Shown piece after piece: positions 52,818-60,925 of a DNA stretch of 64,000 nucleotides (its first letter is position 1; each line of letters opens with the position of its first letter). The stretch is taken from assembly GCF_000702885.1 (NCBI RefSeq), contig NZ_JNKO01000007.1, positions 1 through 64,000 of the forward strand. The letters are read 5' to 3'. The position numbers and the translations under genes are program-made. The notes under the pieces are model-generated. The model saw only the letters and a list, made by a program, of their open reading frames with translations. It was not told the DNA's origin and did not search any database. Source of the DNA: Oribacterium sp. P6A1 (GTDB taxonomy: Bacteria > Bacillota > Clostridia > Lachnospirales > Lachnospiraceae).

Positions 52818-54202
52818 TCTTCCTCTTCTCCGTTCTTCTTTGACTGATGACGCTTAGGGAATGCCTGCTCGATGGCGCTTTCCATGTCTCCCTCTTCATA
52901 AGCATCCGTATCATAGTACTCAAAAGTATGTCCGTAGATCCTGATGGTGTCTCCCTCCTGGATGCCCATTTTCTTAAGCTGCTTGATAACTCCCTGTTCA
53001 TCCATGAAACGCTGGAAGAACTCGAAGCCCTTTTCAACCTGAAGATTGGTGTATCCAAGCATTTTCTCGATCTTTGGACCTTCAACAGAGAAGGTGTTCT
53101 GATCAAGGCGCTTGTACTCGATGTCGAGCTGCTCCTTGTGTCCGAGTGTCTCTAAATCAACTTCGCTCTCGTATACTTCAACTTCCTTGGCGCCGGCTTC
53201 CTCAACATAAGTCCATGCTGCCTCAAGAAGGTCGCGAAGTCCTGTATTGGTTGCTGCAGAAATTGCAAAAACCTTCACTCCCTGTGGCTCGTAAATCTCT
53301 TTGATCCTTGTAACGGCACTGTCCGAATCCTGCTCGTCAATTATGAGATCTGTCTTATTGCATGCGATGATCATGGGCTTCTTAAGAATCTCCGGATCAT
53401 ATTTAGCGATCTCTTCATTGATGGTTTTAATGTCTTCAACCGGATCTCTTCCCTCACAGCCTGAAGCATCAACTACATGGATAAGCACCTTGCAGCGCTC
53501 GATGTGACGAAGGAACTCATGTCCGAGACCGACACCTTCTGAAGCGCCCTCGATAAGTCCCGGGATATCCGCCATTACGAAAGATCTGTCACCCTTAAGC
53601 CCTACAACTCCGAGATGCGGAGTGAGTGTTGTAAAGTGATAGTTGGCGATCTCAGGTCTTGCATTTGAGCACATTGAAAGAATAGTCGACTTACCTACAT
53701 TTGGAAGTCCGACAAGTCCAACGTCGGCAATAACACGAAGCTCAAGCTGAACCCAGATTTCTCTTGCATCCTGACCCGGCTGTGCAAATTTTGGAGCCTG
53801 CATGGAAGGTGTGGCAAAATGCATATTGCCGAGACCACCTTTACCGCCCTTCAGAAGAACCATTCTCTGGTTCTCACCTGACATGTCCGCTATGACCTTC
53901 TTGGTCTCAAAATCACGGATAATGGTTCCCTCAGGTACCTTAAGGACCAGGTCCTTACCGTTTTTACCATGCATGCGCTTTCCGCCGCCTTCTTCGCCCG
54001 GGGTAGCTATGTATTTCTGACGATTACGGAAATCCTCAAGGGTATTCATACCCTTATCAACTTCGACGATGATGTCACCGCCCTTACCGCCGTCACCACC
54101 GTCAGGTCCGCCGCACGGTACGAACAGCTCACGTCTGAAGGAAACATGTCCGTTTCCGCCTTTTCCACTCTTAATGAAAATTTTTGCAATATCTGCAAAC
54201 AT
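52814..54202 (-). CDS. obg: Obg-family GTPase ObgE (CgtA)
   Basis: A 462-residue ribosome-associated GTPase involved in 50S assembly and stress response. The Gly-rich Obg fold is at the N-terminus (FIKSGKGGNGHVSFRRE). The P-loop is GLPNVGKST, near residue 165; DIPGLIEGA is near 212 and NKTD near 285. A C-terminal OCT domain of about 80 residues follows, ending in acidic residues. The start codon follows AAGGAGAAATAGTTCT. It heads the minus-strand operon. Confidence 0.95.
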   Translation of the reverse strand: MFADIAKIFIKSGKGGNGHVSFRRELFVPCGGPDGGDGGKGGDIIVEVDKGMNTLEDFRNRQKYIATPGEEGGGKRMHGKNGKDLVLKVPEGTIIRDFETKKVIADMSGENQRMVLLKGGKGGLGNMHFATPSMQAPKFAQPGQDAREIWVQLELRVIADVGLVGLPNVGKSTILSMCSNARPEIANYHFTTLTPHLGVVGLKGDRSFVMADIPGLIEGASEGVGLGHEFLRHIERCKVLIHVVDASGCEGRDPVEDIKTINEEIAKYDPEILKKPMIIACNKTDLIIDEQDSDSAVTRIKEIYEPQGVKVFAISAATNTGLRDLLEAAWTYVEEAGAKEVEVYESEVDLETLGHKEQLDIEYKRLDQNTFSVEGPKIEKMLGYTNLQVEKGFEFFQRFMDEQGVIKQLKKMGIQEGDTIRIYGHTFEYYDTDAYEEGDMESAIEQAFPKRHQSKKNGEEEE

Positions 54203-54291
54203 AGAACTATTTCTCCTTTCCCAAGGGTATCCCTGCGCCGAGAAGAATCGTCGCTAACCCTCAGAGAGCCAATGAAATCAGATACAGAATA

Positions 54292-54320
54292 TGTATACAT
54301 CCGTATCTGTGCTATAACAA
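54292..54320 (-). promoter_or_regulatory. obg promoter
   Basis: On the minus strand TTGTTA (54315-54320) and TATACA (54292-54297) are spaced by 17 bp, about 90 bp before obg. A CAGATAC/GTATCTG inverted repeat (about 54280-54310) overlaps the spacer and -10 box, a possible operator. Confidence 0.5.
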
Positions 54321-54333
54321 ATGAAAATAAAAT

Positions 54334-54374
54334 AAATTTCATCCGAATTTCCTGAGAAAAAACGGATGAAATTT
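54334..54374. terminator. Hairpin between rpmA and obg
   Basis: AAATTTCATCCG (54334-54345) pairs perfectly with CGGATGAAATTT (54363-54374). It follows the rpmA terminator on the minus strand and forms a second barrier to read-through. Confidence 0.6.
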
Positions 54375-54377
54375 AAA

Positions 54378-54405
54378 GCCCAGTACCGATCACTCGGCAC
54401 TGGGC
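54378..54405 (-). terminator. rpmA terminator
   Basis: GCCCAGTACCGA (54378-54389) pairs with TCGGCACTGGGC (54394-54405) with one G-T, and the minus strand continues TTTAAATTT. Confidence 0.75.
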
Positions 54406-54432
54406 ATAAATCTACAGATTCAGTGAGTAAAA

Positions 54433-54696
54433 TTACTCAGCGTCTCTAGGCAGTACGGATACCTGCTTTCTGTCTCTTCCAAGGTGGCTGTACTTAACTA
54501 CACCGTCAACCTTTGCAAAAAGTGTGAAATCATTGCCAAGACCTACATTAAGACCTGGGTGAATTCTTGTTCCGTTCTGCTTGTAAAGTACATTACCAGC
54601 CTTTACGAACTGACCATCTGCTCTCTTCTGTCCAAGTCTCTTGGACTCCGAATCTCTACCATTCTTGGTAGATCCCATTCCCTTATGATGAGCCAT
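54433..54696 (-). CDS. rpmA: 50S ribosomal protein L27
   Basis: An 87-residue protein whose N-terminus reaches the peptidyl-transferase centre. It begins [18 protein letters not shown], i.e. without the roughly nine-residue extension that many Firmicutes make and cut with the protease Prp. Consistent with this, no prp (ysxB) gene lies between rplU and rpmA; the gap is 30 bp. The rest matches the family ([19 protein letters not shown], start shown). Confidence 0.95.
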   Translation of the reverse strand: MAHHKGMGSTKNGRDSESKRLGQKRADGQFVKAGNVLYKQNGTRIHPGLNVGLGNDFTLFAKVDGVVKYSHLGRDRKQVSVLPRDAE

Positions 54697-54726
54697 GATT
54701 ATCCTCCATTAAATACTTTGAAAAAA

Positions 54727-55032
54727 TTAGCCGATAGAATCGATCTTTACTTCTGTAAAGAGCTGTCTGTGACCGTTCTTCTTGTGGTAACCAGACTTTC
54801 TCTTGTACTTGTAAACGATGACTTTCTTAGCCTTGCCATTCTTAGTAACAGTGGCTGATACCTTAGCACCATCAACGACCGGTGTACCGATCTTCATAGC
54901 GCCATCATTAAGAACAAGCACCTGATCGAAAGTAACCTTGTCGCCTTCCTTTACATCAAGTTTCTCAACTCTAATGATATCGCCTTCGCTTACCTTGTAC
55001 TGCTTTCCACCTGTAAGGATTACTGCATACAT
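54727..55032 (-). CDS. rplU: 50S ribosomal protein L21
   Basis: A 101-residue ribosomal protein, beginning MYAVILTGGKQYKVSEGD and ending KKNGHRQLFTEVKIDSIG. The start at 55032 has GGAGGACCCTCGTA upstream; longer frames are not supported. It forms a two-gene unit with rpmA. Confidence 0.95.
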   Translation of the reverse strand: MYAVILTGGKQYKVSEGDIIRVEKLDVKEGDKVTFDQVLVLNDGAMKIGTPVVDGAKVSATVTKNGKAKKVIVYKYKRKSGYHKKNGHRQLFTEVKIDSIG

Positions 55033-55039
55033 TACGAGG

Positions 55040-55118
55040 GTCCTCCTTTTTATCATTACTCGCTGGCTTCGGTGGTGAGAAAACTCACACTTTAACCTCG
55101 TCACGCGGCATACTCAGA
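55040..55118 (-). ncRNA. rplU leader (possible L21 leader RNA)
   Basis: Between promoter and start codon the minus strand contains GTGAG/CTCAC (about 55065-55085) and other pairing. Firmicutes rplU often has an autoregulatory L21 leader; identity is not shown here. Confidence 0.35.
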
Positions 55119-55119
55119 T

Positions 55120-55148
55120 ACTTTAATTGGGATGCCGCAAAAAGTCAA
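55120..55148 (-). promoter_or_regulatory. rplU-rpmA promoter
   Basis: On the minus strand TTGACT (55143-55148) and TAAAGT (55120-55125) are separated by 17 bp. It lies immediately downstream of the NlpC/P60 gene. Confidence 0.6.
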
Positions 55149-55162
55149 TGGGTTTCGCAAAA

Positions 55163-57292
55163 TTAATTTATTAACTTTCTATAATATGGATAGCTTGCGG
55201 TAACCTCATTGACAGAGACATTGTTGGCAGAACCGTTCTCATGTATCGCTATCATATTTCCGTTTCCTGCCCATGCAAGGAACATAACAACATGGGAATC
55301 AGCACCTTCTCTTATGATAATGTCTCCGGGCCTGAGATCGGCACGTTTTATCTTCTCGCCTTCACCCACAAGAGATGAGGTGCTTGCGGAACCGTTTAAA
55401 TCATCCCCTATGGCAGACCAGTATACCCACTGTATCCAGCCTGAGCAGTCAAGTCCCTTAAGAACTCTTCCTCTGTGATCAGGACTCACCACACTTCCGA
55501 AACTGTTCTTTTCATATCCCTTTGCACCGGCCTTTCCTCCATAATAGTAAGGAACCTTGCCTACGGATTCAAGGGCGAACTTTATGACTTTTTTCCTCTT
55601 CGAAGAAATATCCTTCGGAAGCTCGTCAAGATACTTTGATATCTCTTCCTCAGTCAGCGGATTCTTGGGATCAATGGTGGAAATGGAGAAACCGTAGGTC
55701 TTGTACCAGTCCCTGGATATAAGCCCGGTTACGGCCTCTATCTTATCTTCAGTCCATCCTTTCCATGCAACTTCGCTGTTCTCAAAAGGATCAGAAGTGA
55801 GCTTTATGGACTTTAACCCCTTTTCGTCCTGAAATCCGGCTATGGTGACTTTCACATAAAGATCCACATGCCCCGGGCAATAATTCTTGCTCTTTACATC
55901 TGTTTCGCCGTTTGCCGACTTCTTACTGTCATTATAATCATATACCTCTTCGATAATGCCCCTAAGGGTTGCATCATCCATTCTCATAAGATCATCCTTC
56001 GAGAAGCTGCCCAATATGGTATTTATCACATCAGCGTCCGCCAGAGACCTGTAGCCTTCTCCGGACTTTTTAAGAACCTGAGCGCTGCTCTGTTCGTGAG
56101 TGGTCTCTACCGTCTCATTACTTACTATGGTGCTGTCACTGGCTATCATCCAGAGAGCCCCGTCCTGATACTCTGCGCTGTCCAGGCTCTGACCCTCGGC
56201 ACTTGCCGCTGCAGTATCGGGAACAGTGGGTCCAACGGTTTCATAAACCTCTGTTTCCGGCAGAACGCCCTGATTGTGATACCCGGGGCCCGTAAGACTT
56301 TCCGTCTCAGAAGTGCCAGCCGCCATATCCGTATCAAAGGCCGAATCCACCATTTCGTAACCATCCGGAATTTCCGCCCCTCCGCTGTTATCCTGTACAG
56401 CTGTTTCTATAGAAGCATCTTCACTTTCCGGTGAATTATAACTATCCGCTAGAACCTGAGTGTCAATGCTTACATCTACAAACTCTCCATCTTCACTAAG
56501 CTTCTTTTTCAGAAGTTCCAAAGAACTTTCTATCCTTTTTATACCGTCCGCTTCTTCCTTTGCGGAACGATTTATACATCCGTCATCGTAATACACATTT
56601 CCAATGCTTATGGAATAGTTCCTGGATTTTCCGTAAAGTCCTTCACAATACTGCTTAAATGCTTCCGGATCCAGGGAGCCGTGGGAATAGCCGTAGACCG
56701 ATGCCATGGACATGATATCCTTCACATTGGAACATTCATTTATTCTCTTACCGTCAGCATTGTAAAAAGAGACATTAACATTTTTGAAATCCGGTATGTA
56801 CCATGTAGACGGATCATCAGGATTCTGTGTTCCATCGGCAGGATTGTACTTACCCATCACCCTGGATGTACTCACCCCGAGTTTTGAAGCAAGTGTTCTC
56901 GGAGACATGCCTGAGGTATCGAAAATCCTCGCCAGATACTCATTATCCTTTTTCATGAGTTCCTTATAAATCTCTCCGGCATAACTGTTGAGCCTGTCTT
57001 CGGTGTCCGCCCCCTTCGGATAATAATGTGCCAGATTAAGCTCATCTATAGAAGGAACATACTCCTCCTTCGCTGCCTCTGTAGCAGCTTCCGCTGTATA
57101 TGTCTCCTGCTCACTGCTTTCAACCGCAGCAACCGAAGAAGGTGTTGCAGCAGCCTTTTCCGAAACCTCATCCTGCGGCATTCCTCTGAGAACGGCGGCC
57201 ATAAGCCCTGCCCCGAAAACGAAGACCAAAGCCATATATATTTGTTTTTTACTGATATGTTTTTTTCTAAACAGGTCTGGTATGTTCATCAT
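55163..57292 (-). CDS. Large secreted NlpC/P60-domain cell wall hydrolase
   Basis: A 709-residue membrane-anchored or exported protein. A membrane segment lies at about residues 18-37, followed by an Ala/Thr/Glu-rich linker to about 75 and a long, low-complexity-interrupted middle region that I cannot assign. The last 130 residues are an NlpC/P60 peptidase: catalytic Cys in GLDCSGW, His in DSHVVMFLAW and a third polar residue in AIHENGS. This cleaves peptide cross-links of peptidoglycan. No ribosome site precedes the ATGATG start. A TATAAA lies 2 bp before it, so a leaderless transcript is possible. Confidence 0.85.
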   Translation of the reverse strand: MMNIPDLFRKKHISKKQIYMALVFVFGAGLMAAVLRGMPQDEVSEKAAATPSSVAAVESSEQETYTAEAATEAAKEEYVPSIDELNLAHYYPKGADTEDRLNSYAGEIYKELMKKDNEYLARIFDTSGMSPRTLASKLGVSTSRVMGKYNPADGTQNPDDPSTWYIPDFKNVNVSFYNADGKRINECSNVKDIMSMASVYGYSHGSLDPEAFKQYCEGLYGKSRNYSISIGNVYYDDGCINRSAKEEADGIKRIESSLELLKKKLSEDGEFVDVSIDTQVLADSYNSPESEDASIETAVQDNSGGAEIPDGYEMVDSAFDTDMAAGTSETESLTGPGYHNQGVLPETEVYETVGPTVPDTAAASAEGQSLDSAEYQDGALWMIASDSTIVSNETVETTHEQSSAQVLKKSGEGYRSLADADVINTILGSFSKDDLMRMDDATLRGIIEEVYDYNDSKKSANGETDVKSKNYCPGHVDLYVKVTIAGFQDEKGLKSIKLTSDPFENSEVAWKGWTEDKIEAVTGLISRDWYKTYGFSISTIDPKNPLTEEEISKYLDELPKDISSKRKKVIKFALESVGKVPYYYGGKAGAKGYEKNSFGSVVSPDHRGRVLKGLDCSGWIQWVYWSAIGDDLNGSASTSSLVGEGEKIKRADLRPGDIIIREGADSHVVMFLAWAGNGNMIAIHENGSANNVSVNEVTASYPYYRKLIN

Positions 57293-57305
57293 ACTTTATA
57301 GTCTA

Positions 57306-57318
57306 GCATACTGTATGC
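57306..57318. promoter_or_regulatory. Palindrome near the NlpC/P60 promoter
   Basis: GCATACTGTATGC is a 13-bp palindrome between the possible -35 TTGTGC and -10 TATAAA of the NlpC/P60 gene, an operator-like position. Confidence 0.4.
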
Positions 57319-57378
57319 ACAAAAAAGTTTAATATTTGCGTACATTTCATTTATTTTGAATTTTCCTGGCTGCATACA

Positions 57379-57404
57379 GAAAAAGATGCCGCCTGAGCGA
57401 CACC
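57379..57404 (-). terminator. Terminator of the lspA-rluD unit
   Basis: On the minus strand GGTGTCGC pairs with GCGGCATC (two wobbles), loop TCAG, then TTTTTCTG. Confidence 0.6.
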
Positions 57405-57410
57405 TTTCCA

Positions 57411-58328
57411 CTATTTCCTGTTCCTGAGCTTTTCCAGAAGCTTTTTAAAATATTCGGGATAGTCAGAATCAAATTCCACGTACTCTCCGCCGGTGGGATG
57501 AATAAATCCCAGAGTCTTCGCATGTAAACATTGTCCTTCAAGGGTAAACGGACACTTCTTAGGTCCGTAAACATCATCTCCCAGTACAGGATGTCCTATG
57601 GACGCCATGTGAACACGTATCTGATGGGTACGGCCTGTTTCCAGTACACATTCCACCAGTGTATAGTCTCCGAATCTTTCAAGCACCCTGTAGTGGGTCA
57701 CCGCATCACGACCGTTCACTTCATCTATGGCCTGCTTTTTACGGTCCTTTTTGGAACGTCCGAGAGGAGCGTCAACCACACCTTCATCCTGCTTTATGTT
57801 GCCGCAAAGTATAGCCACATATTTTCTTGTAATGGAATGAACCTTCAGCTGCTCCGCCAGAGATTTATGGGACTTGTCGTTCTTGCAGACCACAAGAAGT
57901 CCTGTGGTGTTTTTGTCGATACGATGAACAATTCCGGGACGCATGACACCGTTTATGGTGCTGAGCTCCGAACCGCAGTGATTCATCACTGCATTCACAA
58001 GGGTTCCCTGATAGTGTCCGGCAGCAGGATGTACCACCATACCCTTTGGCTTATTGACAATAAGAAAATCACTATCCTCATAGACTATATCCAGTGGTAT
58101 ATCTTCTGCTTCAACATCAAGGCTTACAGGCTCCGGCATATCAATAAGAAGAAGGTCGCCTTCCTGCACCCTGGCACTGGCCTTGCATTTTTTTCCGTTT
58201 ATCTGTATGCGGTCCTCTTTGATAAGCTTCGCCGCATAACTTCTTGATATCTCAGGTTCTGGAAGAGTAGCCAGAAACTGGTCTACTCTGACATTATCAA
58301 CTGATTCCGGGACCTTTATTTCTATCAT
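57411..58328 (-). CDS. 23S rRNA pseudouridine synthase RluD-like
   Basis: A 305-residue RluA-superfamily enzyme. An S4 RNA-binding domain covers residues about 15-75, and the catalytic Asp is in HRIDKNTTGLL near 140. The conserved RTHQIRVHMASIGHPVLGD segment is near 235. RluD makes pseudouridines in helix 69 of 23S rRNA; the paralogue could be RluA or RluC type, so the exact target is uncertain. It overlaps lspA by 4 bp, the order common in Firmicutes. Confidence 0.9.
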   Translation of the reverse strand: MIEIKVPESVDNVRVDQFLATLPEPEISRSYAAKLIKEDRIQINGKKCKASARVQEGDLLLIDMPEPVSLDVEAEDIPLDIVYEDSDFLIVNKPKGMVVHPAAGHYQGTLVNAVMNHCGSELSTINGVMRPGIVHRIDKNTTGLLVVCKNDKSHKSLAEQLKVHSITRKYVAILCGNIKQDEGVVDAPLGRSKKDRKKQAIDEVNGRDAVTHYRVLERFGDYTLVECVLETGRTHQIRVHMASIGHPVLGDDVYGPKKCPFTLEGQCLHAKTLGFIHPTGGEYVEFDSDYPEYFKKLLEKLRNRK

Positions 58329-58879
58329 TTCTCCTCCACCGGTATTTCTTTTTTATCCTCTTCTGTCCTTTTTGTCTTTCTCAAACTAAGATAGGCAAAA
58401 TCCTCATCCTTATAGTGAAACAGGAACAAAAGCACCATGATTATACAGCCTGAGGTAACATAAATGTCGGCTACATTGAACACAGGAAAATCAATAGGAC
58501 TGAAATAAATAAAGTCAACTACATACATCTGGTTCACTCTGTCTATAAAATTGCCGATGGCTCCAGCAAAAACAAGCTCCGCAACAAAAAGCACCGGATA
58601 AAAATATCTGTCTTTTACAGGGGTCTTATAAACCACATAAAGGATTCCTGCAAGGACAACAACAGTTATGACATAAAACATATACTGGGCTCCCTGGAAT
58701 ACACCAAAGGCAGCCCCCTTATTTTCCACATAAAGAAGATACAGAACATTCTTAATTATGGGAATACTCTCCGCCCCCTTCAGATGTTCCACAGCCAGCT
58801 GTTTTGTAATCTGATCCGGTACTATCAGTATGGCTGCCATCACTAAAAAAAGCAGCATTCGTTTTGCAGTTGATTTCAT
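58325..58879 (-). CDS. lspA: Lipoprotein signal peptidase LspA
   Basis: A 184-residue membrane aspartyl peptidase that removes signal peptides from prolipoproteins. Four membrane segments are visible. The catalytic Asp pair lies in GNFIDR (near residue 113) and FNVADIYV (near 133). The last about 25 residues are a charged cytoplasmic tail (KTKRTEEDKKE) that is longer than usual. The stop overlaps rluD. Confidence 0.93.
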   Translation of the reverse strand: MKSTAKRMLLFLVMAAILIVPDQITKQLAVEHLKGAESIPIIKNVLYLLYVENKGAAFGVFQGAQYMFYVITVVVLAGILYVVYKTPVKDRYFYPVLFVAELVFAGAIGNFIDRVNQMYVVDFIYFSPIDFPVFNVADIYVTSGCIIMVLLFLFHYKDEDFAYLSLRKTKRTEEDKKEIPVEEK

Positions 58880-59009
58880 ATATTGTATTTCTCCGAAAAA
58901 TTAAGTATTCGCAATTTCTTTATATCGCTTAAATCAATAGAGATATGAGACAAATGCGACCTGAAGTATACAGGAAAAATTACCCGTAATAAATATTCCC
59001 TTTAACTGT

Positions 59010-60092
59010 TCAGGATTTAGAAATGAACTCCAATGCTTCAAGCATCATTTCATCCGATACATTGTGGTCAATGTATGCGTCACCGAGACTGTGAAGGAGT
59101 ATAAATCTGACTCTGCCCTTATCCATCTTCTTGTCCTTCCTTGTGGCGTTAAGAATCGCCTGATGATCCATCTTCTTAAGAACGGTCTCCAGTCCAACCG
59201 CTTTCATAAGCTCACGTACGGAATTCTCCTCTTCCTTAGATGTAACCCCGGATATGTACATGGCAGCCAGGCATCCGAATGCCACACACTGGCCGTGACT
59301 GTAGCCGAATTCAGAACACTTCTCAATGGCATGACCAAGAGTATGTCCGAAATTAAGAAGCTGTCTCTCTCCCTTTTCCTTCGGATCCTCCTCCACAACA
59401 GCCTTCTTTATAAGATTGCTTTCGTAAACGGTTTTGAGAAGCACCTGAAGATCACGGTCTTTAAGTTCCTCCACATGCTGTGAAAGGTAATCAAAATAGT
59501 CCTTATTCTTGATCATGGAATGTTTGATGACCTCACCCATTCCCGAGGCATACTGCACTGCATCCAGTGTTTTCAATGTGCTGACATTGCTGTACACAAG
59601 GGACGGCATATGGAAAGCTCCCACCATGTTCTTGTAGGCCCTGAAGTCAACTCCGGTCTTACCGCCTATGGAGCTGTCCACCTGAGCAAGTAGTGTAGTG
59701 GGGATCTGAATGAATCTGATTCCTCTCATGTATGTTGCAGCGGCAAAACCTGTCATATCACCGATCACTCCTCCGCCGAGAGCAACCATATAGTCGTTTC
59801 TGTCGAAATTCTCCTGTATGGCTTTCTCATACACCAGAGCGATGGAATCTGTATTTTTATACTTTTCGCCGGGAGTAAGTATTATTTCTGACACTGAGCT
59901 GAAGCACTCCTTCAGAATTCCCTTCACCACATCAAGGTAAAGGGGTGCAACATTTGTATCGGTTACTAGCAAAGCACGTCTCTCGGAAACTCCCAGCTCT
60001 GAAACAGCATGCTTCAGATTATCAAAGGATTTTTCAAGATAAATATGATATGAAAATGCATTTTCGTAATATACGTCCAATATTTCAGCCAT
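59010..60092 (-). CDS. aroB: 3-dehydroquinate synthase AroB
   Basis: A 360-residue NAD-dependent enzyme of the shikimate pathway, turning DAHP into 3-dehydroquinate. GGGVIGDMTGFAAATYMRGI (near residue 105) is the NAD-binding signature and FGHTLGHAIE, near 252, supplies the zinc His. No other aro gene is nearby. ACGGGAGGGTGTT precedes the start. Confidence 0.95.
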   Translation of the reverse strand: MAEILDVYYENAFSYHIYLEKSFDNLKHAVSELGVSERRALLVTDTNVAPLYLDVVKGILKECFSSVSEIILTPGEKYKNTDSIALVYEKAIQENFDRNDYMVALGGGVIGDMTGFAAATYMRGIRFIQIPTTLLAQVDSSIGGKTGVDFRAYKNMVGAFHMPSLVYSNVSTLKTLDAVQYASGMGEVIKHSMIKNKDYFDYLSQHVEELKDRDLQVLLKTVYESNLIKKAVVEEDPKEKGERQLLNFGHTLGHAIEKCSEFGYSHGQCVAFGCLAAMYISGVTSKEEENSVRELMKAVGLETVLKKMDHQAILNATRKDKKMDKGRVRFILLHSLGDAYIDHNVSDEMMLEALEFISKS

Positions 60093-60216
60093 AACACCCT
60101 CCCGTTTAACATTAGTTTAACCCTCGTATCATGATATCACATTACAGTTGAAGTACATAGCGAAAATACCTGCAGGAATCCATAAGCATAAACCTGCCTT
60201 TACCGGTGCCTTATCT

Positions 60217-60253
60217 CAAAAAAAGACCGCCGCAGTATACTGCGGCAGTCTTT
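60217..60253 (-). terminator. sepF terminator
   Basis: On the minus strand AAAGACTGCCGCAGT pairs with ACTGCGGCGGTCTTT (60224-60253), one G-T pair, followed by TTTTTGAG. Confidence 0.85.
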
Positions 60254-60265
60254 AATGTCTTCATA

Positions 60266-60778
60266 TCATACTCTCAAGTTGAGTCCGTTAATGTTTACAT
60301 CCGCATTCCCTGCGAGAATGTTCTGAAAATCACCGGAAAGCTCAACCATGGATGGGGTAACGATAAAAATATAATTGGAAATCTTCTGAAGATTACCTTC
60401 CATAGAGTAAGCAGCTCCGGAAGTAAAATCAATGATCCTCTGTGCTATCTCCATATGAAGTCCTTCCATATTGAGAACTACAGTCTTACCATCCAGAAGA
60501 TAATTACAGATATCTCTGGAATCATCCATGGATGTAGGCTTGATCATAGTCACTTCCATGCTTCTTCTCTGAGGCGCCGCCTGAGGCTGCTTCTTGGTGA
60601 AGAGCATAGGTCTCGCATGTCTCTCTTCTTCTATATCCTCATCATCCGACTTCTTAAAGAAAGAACCTCTCTGAGGCTCATAATCATCCTCTCCGTCGAA
60701 CTCATAGTCATCATCATAATCGTAATCATCATCCTGATTGACTCTCATGTTTTTCATTATATTGCCGATAAAACTCAT
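60266..60778 (-). CDS. sepF: Cell division protein SepF
   Basis: A 170-residue division factor that tethers FtsZ polymers to the membrane. A short basic/hydrophobic N-terminal amphipathic segment (MSFIGNIMKNMRV) should bind membrane. An unusually Asp/Tyr-rich linker follows (residues about 17-40), and the SepF core (DUF552) runs from about 80, including TSMDDSRDICNYLLDGKTVVLN (start shown). It has its own promoter, but sits just downstream of the P-loop ATPase/HlyD pair. Confidence 0.92.
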   Translation of the reverse strand: MSFIGNIMKNMRVNQDDDYDYDDDYEFDGEDDYEPQRGSFFKKSDDEDIEEERHARPMLFTKKQPQAAPQRRSMEVTMIKPTSMDDSRDICNYLLDGKTVVLNMEGLHMEIAQRIIDFTSGAAYSMEGNLQKISNYIFIVTPSMVELSGDFQNILAGNADVNINGLNLRV

Positions 60779-60832
60779 CTTTTACTTTTCTCCCGTTATT
60801 CACGATAGGCATAGCTCGTCTAATTAACGTCT

Positions 60833-60860
60833 ATTTTATACCATTTTGAGACCTTGTCAA
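60833..60860 (-). promoter_or_regulatory. sepF promoter
   Basis: On the minus strand a perfect TTGACA (60855-60860) and TAAAAT (60833-60838) are spaced by 16 bp. Confidence 0.6.
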
Positions 60861-60925
60861 TATAATGTAGGATACGTAATACATTAGACATTACTACCGC
60901 AGTCAATGTAATAAAATCGTAAGTT

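Noticed and set aside
55868-56434. 188-codon plus-strand open frame opposite the NlpC/P60 gene
   Set aside because: Antisense shadow without a ribosome site.
57531-58247. 238-codon plus-strand open frame opposite rluD
   Set aside because: Fully antisense to a clear pseudouridine synthase gene; no ribosome site or protein-like features.
60206-60808. 200-codon plus-strand open frame opposite sepF
   Set aside because: Antisense to sepF and its terminator. The Ile-rich run is the complement of the Asp-rich linker.
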